DNA from: Leptolyngbyaceae cyanobacterium MO_188.B28
Lineage (GTDB): Bacteria > Cyanobacteriota > Cyanobacteriia > Phormidesmidales > Phormidesmidaceae
NCBI GenBank assembly: GCA_030065175.1
Contig: JASJDH010000009.1
Location: 1 to 35,469, forward strand
DNA: 35,469 nucleotides
Reading direction: 5' to 3'
The position numbers were made by a program, and so were the translations under genes. This document shows, in pieces, positions 23,742-32,696 of the stretch. Every line of letters begins with the position of its first letter. The stretch's first letter is position 1. The notes beneath the pieces were generated by a model. The model was given only the letters and a program-made list of their open reading frames with translations, had not been told where the DNA came from and did no database searches.

Positions 23742-26702
23742 CTAATACGGAGCATTCAGAATTTGCGTAATGCGATGATGGGCGTCTTCCAAGTGAGATT
23801 TGGCGGTAAGGTCTAATTCTGAGCCCTGCCTATCGAGGGAGCGAGCGATCGCTTCCTGCAGTTGACCCAATTGGTAACGAGCCAAAACCCGGGCGTCCTC
23901 GGGGGGGTTATAGGTATTAATCGCAACAATAAAGTCGAGCACAGTTCGAGCGTTCTCCACCGCATCGACATCTTTAACCACCATATTCGCAAGAATATTT
24001 AGATACTGGCGCTGCAGTCCCCGACGCAGGCTAGAAATGGTCATTGTTTCCGACTGATCTTGCATCACTTCAGTCCAAATCCCAGCTTGCAGGGCCTCAA
24101 ATAGCTCAGGCAACGTTAAGGCGTCCCCAGGAGAGGCTTTATATTCCTCGTCTCGGATTCGAGCCAACCGAGATGAGGTCAGCAATTCGCTTAACACAAG
24201 GCACCGATAGAACAGAATGCGATCATGAATGGGGTAGTCCAAGCCAAACACCACTGGGGCTTGCCCCCAATGGCTCCATCGATCAGGCGCCAACTGATTA
24301 AGCAGGTCAGAGGAAAATTCCAGGGAGTCGGCTGCAAAAACATAATCCTGGACGATTTCCAAGGCTTGCCGTTGCCGTTCAATCGCAATCGGTTCAAAGG
24401 GCAATCTGCCATTAGCTGTGCCGGGCCGTTGTCGATTGAACCGCCGTCCCCCGACATAATTGGCGATCGTCAAGGCTTGGGTGAAGTAATATCCCAGCAC
24501 CGTATCAAATTGCTGGCGGAGGTCGCCATAACTCTCGTTTGGAGATCGATATAAGGTGTCCAATCGTTCCCAAATAGCCAGGGCGTTATCCATTTGCCAA
24601 TGGCTGAATTGAATGGGATCCCGACCCATGTCCCACGGCTTCGCCTCTGGATCAAACGCATCAAAACTGTCTTCATCTGTAGCGTAGGCCAGTTCTGAGG
24701 TAGTGGCCCGCTGAGCGATCGTCGCCAGTGCGCGTTGTTCTAACTGAGGAATCAAGGTTTCAAGGGGTTTATAGCCATACTCAATGGCCCATAAATCATA
24801 GGGGCCCAACCGAGTTGGAAAATAATCTCCTTGGGGGGTATCCGGCGGCGCCAAGTTTACGGGGAAATAATCCATCACAGAACTAATCAGTCCCCGGCTG
24901 CGAGTAATCTCAGGGTTGTGTAATTCTTCCGCCGTCAACAATAAGCTGCCTCGAAAATTATGGCGAAGCCCCAACGCGTGCCCTACCTCATGGGCAGTCA
25001 GCGATCGCAAAAACTGTTGAATATACTCATCCAGCGCGGCGTCGTCGGGGCCGCCAAGTTGTAAAGCCCGTATCGCCAATGCACCGAACCCAACTTGCCT
25101 AGCAGCCTGCAAACTAAAACACTGCTTCGCATGAAACTCACGGCGATGGAACCCACCGCTTGAAAAGCCAGCAGAATGTCCCAGCAGCAAGTTAAATGGG
25201 TCGGCAGCGCCAGTTTGCAGCTCAGCCCAATTTTGGTATGCCCGCTGGAAGGGCGGATCACAAAATCGATAATGAAATGCGCCGTCGGTGGATTGTTCAG
25301 GCACAAGGGTTTGATATTGGCCTAAAAGCAGACGAATGACACTCGCGTCAATGATAATATCCGAATCCAAAATTTGCCCCGTTAGGGGATTAACGCGGGA
25401 GGGTCCCAGAGCGAGAGCCCAGGGTCTCAATGAGTGGGACCACCGAATCGTGTTGTAGCGGACGTCCGCCGGATCCCAATCAGCATTGTCGGGCATTTGT
25501 CGCACTTCAATGGCATTTAGGAAACCCGCCTGTTCAAATGCCTCGTTCCACAGTAAAGCTCCCTCCCGAATGGCCTGACGATACTCCAGCGGCACTGTAT
25601 TTTCTATCCAAAACACAATCGGCTCCTTAGGCGGAGACAACTCCACCTCAGAATTGCGCTTCTCTAGCCGCCAGCGCTGAATATACCGAACAAAGGGATC
25701 CCGACGGCGGTAATCCAGCGGCGTTTGATAGGCCGTAATGAAGTAACCCACCCGGTCATCCGCTAAACGAGGACGATAGCCATTGTTAGCAGGCAGATGT
25801 GAGAGGCTATAGCGAACTCGAATACTAAATCCTCGAGGGTCCGGCAAACTTGGAAACGAAAAATTGCCGAGGGAGAACAGCCCCATGTCTACCCCAGATG
25901 ACGTGAATCCATAGACAGATTCAATTTCAACATTCAGGGGAAAGGTCTTAATCTGCTCGAGATATGAGGTCTCTTGATTAGGGCTATAGCTGCCAAAAGC
26001 TTCGGGGAAATTTGATTTCAGACCCGCTAAATCCCGGTTGATAAACAGATCGCCCAAGTCAATCAACAGCGTCTCATCCTCGGGATGAATACTCACAATC
26101 CCAAGCGCATAGAGCACAGAATCGCTAAATGAGCGCTGCAGCAACTGCTGTGGAATGGATTGATTGGGTTCTGTACGGAAATAGATATTGGGAACGACTA
26201 AATGGAGTTTGTTATTGGGGCCGCGTCGAAACTGAAATACCAGGTCGCTGATCGGCCATCCACTAAAAAGTCCGGCTTCACCAATTCCAGCTTCCAGGGT
26301 AGCGACTAACAAAATATTCTGGTTCAGTTGCTCAGGCTTGATCGCAAGATAGGTTTTCCCCGTATCCGGCTTCCGATAAACCGTAAATAATCCAGTGTCT
26401 TTTTTTAGCCCTTTTACTGTTTCATCAAAAGGTTTAAGCGTACTAGCGTCCCCGTCGCCGTTGGTTTCATCATCGGATGATTTCGAGGCTTGGAGTTCAT
26501 CCTCCTCAGTCTTAACAAGACTCTGCAAAGGATAACTTAACGGTTGGTCAGCTCCAACCCGGTCGCCCCGAAGGAAATGTTGATCGATTGTTGAGGCAAC
26601 CTGGGATGTCAAAGACAAGGACTGGGCGTAAAGCGGACCTGAACCCCAAATAATTCCCCAAAAGTAAGCAATCAGGATTGGTAATTTTTTCAATTCACCC
26701 AC
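23742..26702 (-). CDS. Exported zinc-dependent metalloprotease (metzincin, DUF5117/DUF4953 type)
   Basis: 986 residues from a GTG start. Signal peptide LPILIAYFWGIIWGSGPLYA. The N-terminal third (about 80-300, DUF5117-like) begins GLFTVYRKPDTGKTYLAI. The catalytic motif HEVGHALGLRH is at about 571-581: three His ligands plus Glu in the HExxHxxGxxH layout, followed by NFRGS. A downstream Met-turn candidate is GLISSVMDYFP, as expected for metzincins. The C-terminal third is helical. Family proteins of this size are annotated only as zinc-dependent metalloproteases; substrates are not known to me. Placement next to a PEP-CTERM surface protein, convergent, may be chance. All catalytic residues are intact. 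Confidence 0.9.
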   Translation of the reverse strand: MGELKKLPILIAYFWGIIWGSGPLYAQSLSLTSQVASTIDQHFLRGDRVGADQPLSYPLQSLVKTEEDELQASKSSDDETNGDGDASTLKPFDETVKGLKKDTGLFTVYRKPDTGKTYLAIKPEQLNQNILLVATLEAGIGEAGLFSGWPISDLVFQFRRGPNNKLHLVVPNIYFRTEPNQSIPQQLLQRSFSDSVLYALGIVSIHPEDETLLIDLGDLFINRDLAGLKSNFPEAFGSYSPNQETSYLEQIKTFPLNVEIESVYGFTSSGVDMGLFSLGNFSFPSLPDPRGFSIRVRYSLSHLPANNGYRPRLADDRVGYFITAYQTPLDYRRRDPFVRYIQRWRLEKRNSEVELSPPKEPIVFWIENTVPLEYRQAIREGALLWNEAFEQAGFLNAIEVRQMPDNADWDPADVRYNTIRWSHSLRPWALALGPSRVNPLTGQILDSDIIIDASVIRLLLGQYQTLVPEQSTDGAFHYRFCDPPFQRAYQNWAELQTGAADPFNLLLGHSAGFSSGGFHRREFHAKQCFSLQAARQVGFGALAIRALQLGGPDDAALDEYIQQFLRSLTAHEVGHALGLRHNFRGSLLLTAEELHNPEITRSRGLISSVMDYFPVNLAPPDTPQGDYFPTRLGPYDLWAIEYGYKPLETLIPQLEQRALATIAQRATTSELAYATDEDSFDAFDPEAKPWDMGRDPIQFSHWQMDNALAIWERLDTLYRSPNESYGDLRQQFDTVLGYYFTQALTIANYVGGRRFNRQRPGTANGRLPFEPIAIERQRQALEIVQDYVFAADSLEFSSDLLNQLAPDRWSHWGQAPVVFGLDYPIHDRILFYRCLVLSELLTSSRLARIRDEEYKASPGDALTLPELFEALQAGIWTEVMQDQSETMTISSLRRGLQRQYLNILANMVVKDVDAVENARTVLDFIVAINTYNPPEDARVLARYQLGQLQEAIARSLDRQGSELDLTAKSHLEDAHHRITQILNAPY

Positions 26703-27079
26703 TCTGTTACACCCAAGGTCATCAAGAATGAATCAACTTCGATTTGTCATACTCTAACCTGGGATACTTTCTAGTCGCCAAAGCTTCACAGAAAAACAAT
26801 GAAGACGATTAACCGACTTCAAGCCAGAAGTGATTTTTCTTCGACTCCTAGAGGTCTATAAGGATTCCTACAGGCCCTGATGAAACAGAAGGCAGGGTGT
26901 AAGAGAGGTGAGGAGGCGTCGCCGAAGGAGATCACAGGCGGTAGAGGATAGGCGCAGGAAGAAGCGCCCTCTGACTGGCTTCCCCCTACTTCCTCACTAT
27001 GCAGTATCGGAACATCACACCTCATGACCGCAAGGGCCGAGCCCTAACGGTCATGAGGCTGATCGTGTTTTGCAATCTC
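26703..27079. other. Intergenic region with a stem-loop, no credible gene
   Basis: About 377 bp. A 68-codon minus ORF (26819-27025) has no ribosome binding site and no recognisable motif. The right end carries a strong stem-loop described separately. Confidence 0.4.
27020..27058 (-). terminator. Strong stem-loop just after the 78-residue gene
   Basis: CCTCATGACCG pairs with CGGTCATGAGG over 11 bp, and inside it AGGGC-CGA-GCCCT adds a second 5-bp stem. It lies 22 bases after the stop of the small minus-strand gene. There is no T-run, so it may be an RNA-stabilising or rho-type end rather than a classical terminator. Confidence 0.5.
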
Positions 27080-27316
27080 CTATGCGTGAGAAGCGGCAAT
27101 ATGGGAGACCGTGACATGATAATTGGGCTCAAGCCAGCACTGGGGCAAGGATTCACCCGATGGAAAAATCAACTCTGACTTCATAAAAGTTGACGGGTCT
27201 TGCATTTCTTCCCCTGCATGCAACCGTCCCGTGACCTCTTTTCGGCAAGGATCAAACAAATCGCCAACGGTTAAAACCTCTAACAACGTTCCATTGCGCT
27301 TGGACTTTAAGAACAT
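27080..27316 (-). CDS. Small conserved cyanobacterial protein, function unknown
   Basis: 78 residues. The ATG at 27316 is preceded by GGGAGG with 5 bases of spacing, an ideal ribosome binding site, which is strong evidence for translation. The protein opens MFLKSKRNGTLLEVLTVGDL, then DPCRKEVTGRLHAGEEMQD, then LIFPSGESLPQCWL. It has two Cys and no membrane segment or signal. The AGEE, FPSGE and CW motifs match from memory a short cyanobacterial family sometimes labelled acetyltransferase without good reason. I cannot assign an activity. A stem-loop follows the stop. It stands alone in a gene-poor stretch. Confidence 0.72.
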   Translation of the reverse strand: MFLKSKRNGTLLEVLTVGDLFDPCRKEVTGRLHAGEEMQDPSTFMKSELIFPSGESLPQCWLEPNYHVTVSHIAASHA

Positions 27317-28008
27317 AAGGGCCTCCCGGATGAGGAAATAGTAAATTGGGCGACAGTCCTTGCTATTCCGTTGATACGCTGCCTTTCCGGCAACAAAACC
27401 ACTAGTGGGTTCAATCGTGAGCAGACTTATCTAACGAGGATTAGATACCCCTTTGCAAATATTCTTTACGCTTTAAAATGCGTTAGAGAATTCGATCGCC
27501 AGAACCCTATCAGATTTGCAAGGTGACTGTTGATGTAGCGACAAATAATGTAGCGACAGATAAATATATTTTTATTATCGTCTTGAGCCCTTCTTTCTCA
27601 ACGCCCTCTTAATAGAAATTTAGCCAGTCAACCGATGACGGCGAATAACAATCTTGCACTCGCGTGTAATTTAAGTTGCTGGACAATACCTTGTATGACA
27701 ACTCATTCCGCTGTTGAAATTACAAGATATCTTAAAAATAGGGGATCTAAGAGCTGATTTATAAACAAAGGCTTAAGAGGACTATGTCTCAGGTCTCATA
27801 GGCAATCCGGCGATTGACTCAAGGAAACTGGCTCGCCAAACGCCTATTGGCTGAAACCATTGTAATAACTTGAATCGACGGCATTTAAGATTTCCTTTGT
27901 AAATCAGCTCTAATCGGTCTGGCGCGAATAACACCGTGCTTACACCGTAAGCATCCCTCAATTTACGCGTTAGCTAACCGCTCGCCCAATCAAAACCTAG
28001 GATTGCTG
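27317..28008. other. Gene-poor intergenic region
   Basis: About 690 bp, A+T-rich, without a supportable ORF or tRNA on either strand. One direct repeat is visible: ATGTAGCGACAAATA then ATGTAGCGACAGATA (about 27534-27563). The right end is the queG leader. Confidence 0.45.
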
Positions 28009-28968
28009 GTGTCTATTGTTCTTCAAAGTCAAACCGTTAAACAAAAGGCCCGTGAAATCGGTTTCCATAAAGTCGGAATCGCCAGGGTGGAATCGACCAA
28101 AAACGGCTCAGAGTTATCGCCGTCGGAACAATCAACCCAGACGTCCCTACAAAGTTGGCTAGCCAAAGGCTATCAGGCGGATATGACCTGGATGTCAAAT
28201 GCTAAGCGTCAAAATATCCGCCAGGTCATGCCCGAAGTCCAATCAGTGATTTGTGTGGCCCTGAATTATTACACCTCCGACACCCGACTCCAGGGGAATC
28301 AATACGCCAAAATTTCCCGCTACGGGTGGGGGCGGGATTATCATCGCGTCATGCAGAAACAGCTGAAACAGCTTTCGACCTGGCTGAGATCGCAAGCCGA
28401 CGGTGTTTTAACCCGCTACTATGCGGATACTGGACCGATACAAGATAAATTCTGGGCGGAACAGGCGGGCATTGGCTGGATCGCCAAAAATGGCAATGTG
28501 ATTACCCGTGAATTTGGCTCCTGGGTATTTCTAGGTGAAGTGCTCACGAATTTGCCATTGCCCCCCGATCGTCCCCACACTCAACACTGTGGCGCATGCA
28601 CCCGCTGTCTAGAAGCTTGTCCCACCACAGCGATCACCCAACCCTTCGTGGTTGACGCCAACCGCTGTATCGCTTATCACACCATCGAAAACCGAGCTGA
28701 CACCCTGCCTAAAGACGTTGCCCAAAAACTCCAGGGTTGGGTCGCCGGATGCGACATTTGCCAGGATGTTTGCCCCTGGAATCAACGCTTTGCCCAGGCA
28801 ACCGACATTCCTGCCTTCAAACCTTATCCTTGGAACGTTAATCCGACCCTCAAGGAACTCGCCAGTCTCTCAGATCAAGAGTGGGAACAGCGATTCCCTG
28901 CATCAGCACTCCGGCGGATTAAACCGAAAATGCTGCGACGAAATGCAGCAGCGAATTTAGACGAGTGA
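28009..28968 (+). CDS. queG: Epoxyqueuosine reductase QueG
   Basis: 319 residues from the GTG at 28009, which has AGGA six bases upstream; the ORF track uses a TTG two codons earlier. N-terminal cobalamin-binding part: AREIGFHKVGIARVE and ARY-like RYGWGRDYHRVMQ, then YYADTGPIQDKFWAEQAGIG with the conserved Asp. Two 4Fe-4S clusters are given by CGACTRCLEACP and CDICQDVCPWN. The end RIKPKMLRRNAAANL is typical. The enzyme reduces epoxyqueuosine to queuosine in the wobble base of tRNAs for Tyr, His, Asn and Asp, using B12. The protein is a little shorter than versions carrying a HEAT-repeat tail. Stands alone ahead of a response regulator gene. Confidence 0.94.
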   Translation: MSIVLQSQTVKQKAREIGFHKVGIARVESTKNGSELSPSEQSTQTSLQSWLAKGYQADMTWMSNAKRQNIRQVMPEVQSVICVALNYYTSDTRLQGNQYAKISRYGWGRDYHRVMQKQLKQLSTWLRSQADGVLTRYYADTGPIQDKFWAEQAGIGWIAKNGNVITREFGSWVFLGEVLTNLPLPPDRPHTQHCGACTRCLEACPTTAITQPFVVDANRCIAYHTIENRADTLPKDVAQKLQGWVAGCDICQDVCPWNQRFAQATDIPAFKPYPWNVNPTLKELASLSDQEWEQRFPASALRRIKPKMLRRNAAANLDE

Positions 28969-29109
28969 GCCAAGGGAAGGAGGTAACCCAATCGGGGAAT
29001 CAGGACAGAGACATCACCAAATCTAAATTATTCCCAGACACTCTCTGTATTGCAATTACGTCAAAAATTTTACCCCTGTCTATACCCCGTATTCCAAACG
29101 CCAACCAGC

Positions 29110-30351
29110 ATGATACCTACCAAGCTAACTGAAGCGCTAGACAATCTGAATAGCCATAGCGATGGGGTGCTGATTTTGCAGGATCAGACAATTTTCTGGA
29201 CTCTCCATATCTCAAACGGCCAGTTGCTCTATGCTTCAGATAGGCTTCACCCAGTCAGGCGCTGGCATCGGACACTCAAGCAGAATTATCCCAAATGGGA
29301 CTGGTTGGATACCGCCTCTCAAATTTCAGACAATCACAATTGGGAATGCCAAATCCTCAACCAAGGCATTAAGCAAAATCAATTGAGCTTAATCCGAACC
29401 AAATTAGTCATTCGAACGGTGATCCAAGAATGTTTATTTGAGCTTATGGGGTGCTCAAACTTACAAAGCTATTGGAAACCCCAGCCCCATTTCTGCACCC
29501 CATTCTGCCAATCCGCCGCCTTGTCTGCCTGGGAGATTAAGACGCTACTGAGTCGGGCGATTAAAAACCGCCAGGAATGGCTAAGCGCTAATTTAGGCCG
29601 CCTCAGTCCTAACCTTTCTCCCAAGTTGAACCAAGAAGCTGAGCCCGAAACACTACCCGTATCACGACACTATCTGACAGGAGAATTGACCCTCTGGGAT
29701 ATCGCCTTACAACTCAAAAAGACTGTAGCGGTTGTAGCCCAGGCATTAAAGCCTTTAGCGGAGAACCATCTGTTAACATTCCAGTCAATTCCGGATTTAT
29801 CGCCGCCAAGAATTAACAAACCTATCAATAACAAATCGATAATATCAACCAACGTCTCTGTCGCCGCCATTAAACCCGCCGCTGTCGCCAAACAAAACGC
29901 CGGTTCCTTGACATCCTCCCTTCCAGCGCGGATACCTCCTATCCCTTTTTACGACAACACTGCATCCCCCCAAGGAAATCACAAACAACCCACCATTGCC
30001 TGTATCGAAGATAGCCCCGTCATCATTCACACCTTGAGACGAATCCTGGTGCCTGCTGGATATCGCATGATCAGTATTCCAGAACCGATGCGGGGGTTTA
30101 CGCAACTGATCGAATTCAAACCGGATTTAATTCTGCTTGATTTGCTGCTACCCAATGCAGATGGCTACAGCATTTGCAATTTCTTGAGACACACCCCTGT
30201 GTTTGCTAAGACGCCCATTATTATCCTAACCGGCCAAAATACCTTGCTCGACCGATCTCAAGCGATTAGTAACGGCGCCAGCGGGTTTCTGGTCAAACCG
30301 CCACAAGCAGCAGAATTATTACAAATCGTTGGGAAATTTCTTGAGCACTAA
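29110..30351 (+). CDS. PATAN (DUF4388-like) response regulator, PatA/PixG type
   Basis: 413 residues from ATG 29110; the ORF track begins 20 codons earlier at a TTG that has no support. N-terminal PATAN domain about 1-200, with FWTLHISNGQLLYASDRLHP and RRWHR, the pattern seen in PatA, PixG and TaxP-type regulators. Then a Pro/Asn-rich linker, then a receiver domain at about 290-413: ACIEDSPVIIHTLRRIL, phospho-acceptor Asp in PDLILLDLLLPNADG, Thr in IIILTG, Lys in LVKPPQ. Known members act in phototaxis, pili motility or heterocyst patterning through CheY-like signalling. No che/pix operon partners are next to it, so its pathway cannot be inferred from position. Confidence 0.88.
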   Translation: MIPTKLTEALDNLNSHSDGVLILQDQTIFWTLHISNGQLLYASDRLHPVRRWHRTLKQNYPKWDWLDTASQISDNHNWECQILNQGIKQNQLSLIRTKLVIRTVIQECLFELMGCSNLQSYWKPQPHFCTPFCQSAALSAWEIKTLLSRAIKNRQEWLSANLGRLSPNLSPKLNQEAEPETLPVSRHYLTGELTLWDIALQLKKTVAVVAQALKPLAENHLLTFQSIPDLSPPRINKPINNKSIISTNVSVAAIKPAAVAKQNAGSLTSSLPARIPPIPFYDNTASPQGNHKQPTIACIEDSPVIIHTLRRILVPAGYRMISIPEPMRGFTQLIEFKPDLILLDLLLPNADGYSICNFLRHTPVFAKTPIIILTGQNTLLDRSQAISNGASGFLVKPPQAAELLQIVGKFLEH

Positions 30352-30419
30352 ATTCTTTGGCGGGATAGCCCCTATCCCCGCTCGCAAGCTCTGCCTGAAA
30401 TTGCTGAATCACAGGTTCT

Positions 30420-30492
30420 GCCTCCGGAGGCGGTACAGGCGGCTACAGAGGCAAAGCCGCCAGACAAGTTCCCCAGACAAAGCTTGGGGAAC
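30420..30492. repeat. Cluster of three short hairpins
   Basis: In order: GCCTCCGGAGGC palindrome (about 30420-30431), GGCGGCT...AGCCGCC (30438-30461), and GTTCCCCA...TGGGGAAC (30468-30492). The last is like repeat units seen between genes in related cyanobacteria. No T-run follows, so they are not simple terminators. Confidence 0.6.
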
Positions 30493-30926
30493 CAGAGCTC
30501 ATGAACTTATAATTCGCCAACTGCATTCGCCTTTCCTAAGGGAGTTGCGTGAAGATAAAGTCCCAGTAAAAGGCAATGGATGGGTAGATGGGATTTTGGA
30601 CATTTCCCGAGTTTATGCTTCAACAGCTTACAAGCGCTTCAAGGAAAAGTCCCTTAGTCTTACCGACCTCCACCGGAGTCTAATCTGCTAGGTTTACCGT
30701 TATTAGTGGGCCGATACGGGGGCTTACTAGCATGGCGATCGCGGCGGCGGCGGCGTTTGCTTAAAGTGTCAGCGTTATAGGAGTAAGCCATCTCAGTAAC
30801 CTCATGAATTAAAGCATTTCTTCAACCCGGCTAAAAAAAGAGCGTTTTGACAGCAGATAGAAGCAAAGCACCCAATTTTCAAACCCTCTATAGGAGTTAT
30901 TCAAATTCGTTTCCCAAAATTCCCAA

Positions 30927-30978
30927 TTAACCGCCACAAACAACCATAGGAATTTCTTATGGTATAGTTGGCGGCTAA
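30927..30978 (+). promoter_or_regulatory. Long imperfect hairpin upstream of ribD
   Basis: TTAACCGCCA...ACCATA on the left pairs with TATGGT...TTGGCGGCTAA on the right, with a small central loop. TATAGT at 30963-30968 could be a -10 box inside the right arm, so this could be a promoter with dyad symmetry or a leader stem. The FMN riboswitch core sequences are absent. Confidence 0.4.
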
Positions 30979-31002
30979 TGGCTTATTTCCATCCTTGAAA
31001 AC

Positions 31003-32091
31003 GTGGCGCAGCCCTCCCCGGAATATCATCAAACCCTAATGCAGCGGTGTTTAGAACTGGCTGAGCAAGCTGCTGGCAGGACCGCGCCTAATCCCCTGGT
31101 GGGAGCCGTCATTGTGCAGGAAGGCGAGATTGTAGGGGAAGGCTTTCATCCTCAGGCCGGTCAGCCCCACGCGGAAGTATTCGCCTTGCGAGAGGCGGGA
31201 AAGCGAGCCAAGGGCGCAACCCTATACGTAAACCTAGAGCCTTGCAATCACTATGGACGAACGCCGCCCTGCTCCGAGGCGGTCATCCAGGCGGGGATCC
31301 GTCAGGTCATTGTGGGCATGGTTGATCCTGACCAACGCGTATCCGGAGGGGGCGTTGAACGCCTCAGGCAGGCTGGAATAGAGGTCAGCGTAGGCATCGA
31401 AGAAGCCGCCTGCCAGCGCCTCAACGAGGCCTTTGTGCATCGCATTCGGCGTCAACGACCCTTCGGCGTCTTGAAATACGCCATGACGCTAGACGGCAAG
31501 ATCGCCGCCACCACAGGCCACAGTGCTTGGGTGACTGGGTCAGAGGCTAGAGCAGAGGTTCACAAGCTACGCTCCCGCTGTGACGCGGTCATTGTGGGTG
31601 GAAACACAGTGCGGCGAGATAACCCTCTACTCACCAGTCATGGAGTGAGCGATCACAACCCACTACGGGTAGTCATGAGTCGCCGCCTAGTCCTCCCTTC
31701 CCAGGCGAAACTCTGGGATACCACTGAATTTGCGACCTTGGTTCTGACCGAAGAAAACGCCAACCCAGAGTTTCAAAAAATATTGCGGGATAAAGGAGTG
31801 GAAGTCGTCGAATTCCCAACCTTAACGCCAGCCGCTGTGATGACTCATCTTTATGATCGCGGCTTCCTAACCGTCTTATGGGAATGTGGCGGTCAACTCA
31901 CCGCCGCGGCGATCGCCGATCAAGCCATTCAAAAAGTTTGGGCGTTCATTGCCCCCAAAATCATCGGCGGCGATCAAGCCCCTTCCCCAGTCAGCGATCT
32001 TGGGTTTGAAAAAATGACCCAAGCCATTCGTTTAGAAAGAACTCAGGTCACTCAGATCGGAAATGATTTTCTAATTGAAGGATACTTATAG
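31003..32091 (+). CDS. ribD: Riboflavin biosynthesis protein RibD (deaminase-reductase)
   Basis: 362 residues from a GTG start. N-terminal deaminase: TAPNPLVGAVIV, then the zinc site HAEVFALREA and PCNHYGRTPPCSEA, holding His, Cys and Cys ligands and the catalytic Glu. C-terminal reductase: RPFGVLKYAMTLDGKIA, then VTGSEARAEVHKLRSRCDAV and VGGNTVRRDNPLL. The bifunctional enzyme removes the amine from the pyrimidine and then reduces the ribose side chain, the second and third steps of riboflavin synthesis. Full length, no gaps. No other rib genes are adjacent, as usual in cyanobacteria. Its last 6 bp overlap the convergent thioredoxin gene, so there is no room for a terminator between them. Confidence 0.94.
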   Translation: MAQPSPEYHQTLMQRCLELAEQAAGRTAPNPLVGAVIVQEGEIVGEGFHPQAGQPHAEVFALREAGKRAKGATLYVNLEPCNHYGRTPPCSEAVIQAGIRQVIVGMVDPDQRVSGGGVERLRQAGIEVSVGIEEAACQRLNEAFVHRIRRQRPFGVLKYAMTLDGKIAATTGHSAWVTGSEARAEVHKLRSRCDAVIVGGNTVRRDNPLLTSHGVSDHNPLRVVMSRRLVLPSQAKLWDTTEFATLVLTEENANPEFQKILRDKGVEVVEFPTLTPAAVMTHLYDRGFLTVLWECGGQLTAAAIADQAIQKVWAFIAPKIIGGDQAPSPVSDLGFEKMTQAIRLERTQVTQIGNDFLIEGYL

Positions 32092-32487
32092 GGTTCGATC
32101 CAACGTGGAAATCTCTCTAGCAGCAAGACGTTGAGTCGAAGCTGGTAGAGACCCATCGCTTTCACGATTATGCATGAATGAATTCAGCGCTATCCGGAGC
32201 TCATCCCGACCGCGAAATCCATCCCATCTCACACAAGTTTCTCCATTTTCAACGAAGAGCAGCGTGGGCAAGGTCGTCAGCCGATAAAGATTTGCTAGCC
32301 GCAAGTTTTCATCTGCGTTCACATCCACCAATTTGACCTTACCTTCCCAATCTTCCTGAAAGTGGTGCAATAGGGGCTTAATCATGCGGCAAAAACCACA
32401 CCAGGGAGCCCAAAAATTCACCAAGACAGGGACAGATGAGTTTACAACCTCTTGATTAAATGTCTGATCGTTAACAGATAAGGACAT
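32086..32487 (-). CDS. Thioredoxin-like protein with CGFC active site
   Basis: 133 residues from ATG 32487. The ORF track starts 60 codons earlier, but the thioredoxin fold begins exactly at MSLSVNDQTFNQEVVNSSVP and the extra residues look like leader sequence read through. Active site WAPWCGFCR (Cys30, Cys33), with Phe in place of the usual Pro; the cis-Pro loop TLPTLLF is intact. A C-terminal tail of about 25 residues after the fold is unusual and charged. It would act as a thiol-disulphide reductase in the cytoplasm, or as a variant with shifted redox potential. The start is not supported by a strong Shine-Dalgarno, so a longer form cannot be excluded. Converges with ribD and overlaps it by 6 bp. 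Confidence 0.85.
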   Translation of the reverse strand: MSLSVNDQTFNQEVVNSSVPVLVNFWAPWCGFCRMIKPLLHHFQEDWEGKVKLVDVNADENLRLANLYRLTTLPTLLFVENGETCVRWDGFRGRDELRIALNSFMHNRESDGSLPASTQRLAAREISTLDRTL

Positions 32488-32696
32488 AGTTGCTTTAAAG
32501 GCGTCATCAATAAATTTTGCTTTGGGATCATTGTAGGGTAAGTCAGGCTCTAGATAAGAGAGGGGAAAGAACCATTGTGGGCTTCTTTTAAAATCCATAC
32601 GCTTAAACGCGAAAGAAGTAAATAAGCATTTACACTTAAATACTTCCATACTAATGAGAGCTGACACAGCGCCGGATCAACAGGTTGTCCCTGAAA

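Larger units (their letters stand above)
30352..31002. other. Intergenic region with clustered hairpins and the ribD leader
   Basis: About 650 bp. A 120-codon plus ORF (30329-30691) overlaps the regulator's end and is built partly of the hairpins, so I reject it. Three hairpins lie in 30420-30492 and a long one at 30927-30978. No tRNA seen. Confidence 0.45.

Noticed and set aside
26819-27025. 68-codon minus-strand ORF
   Set aside because: No ribosome binding site or motif; its start region lies in the stem-loop next to the 78-residue gene.
30329-30691. 120-codon plus-strand ORF after the PATAN regulator
   Set aside because: Overlaps the regulator's end, has an Arg-rich composition from reading through hairpins, and shows no ribosome binding site or recognisable motif.
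30693-31002. Possible FMN riboswitch ahead of ribD
   Set aside because: The conserved riboswitch core blocks are absent; only a simple long hairpin is present.
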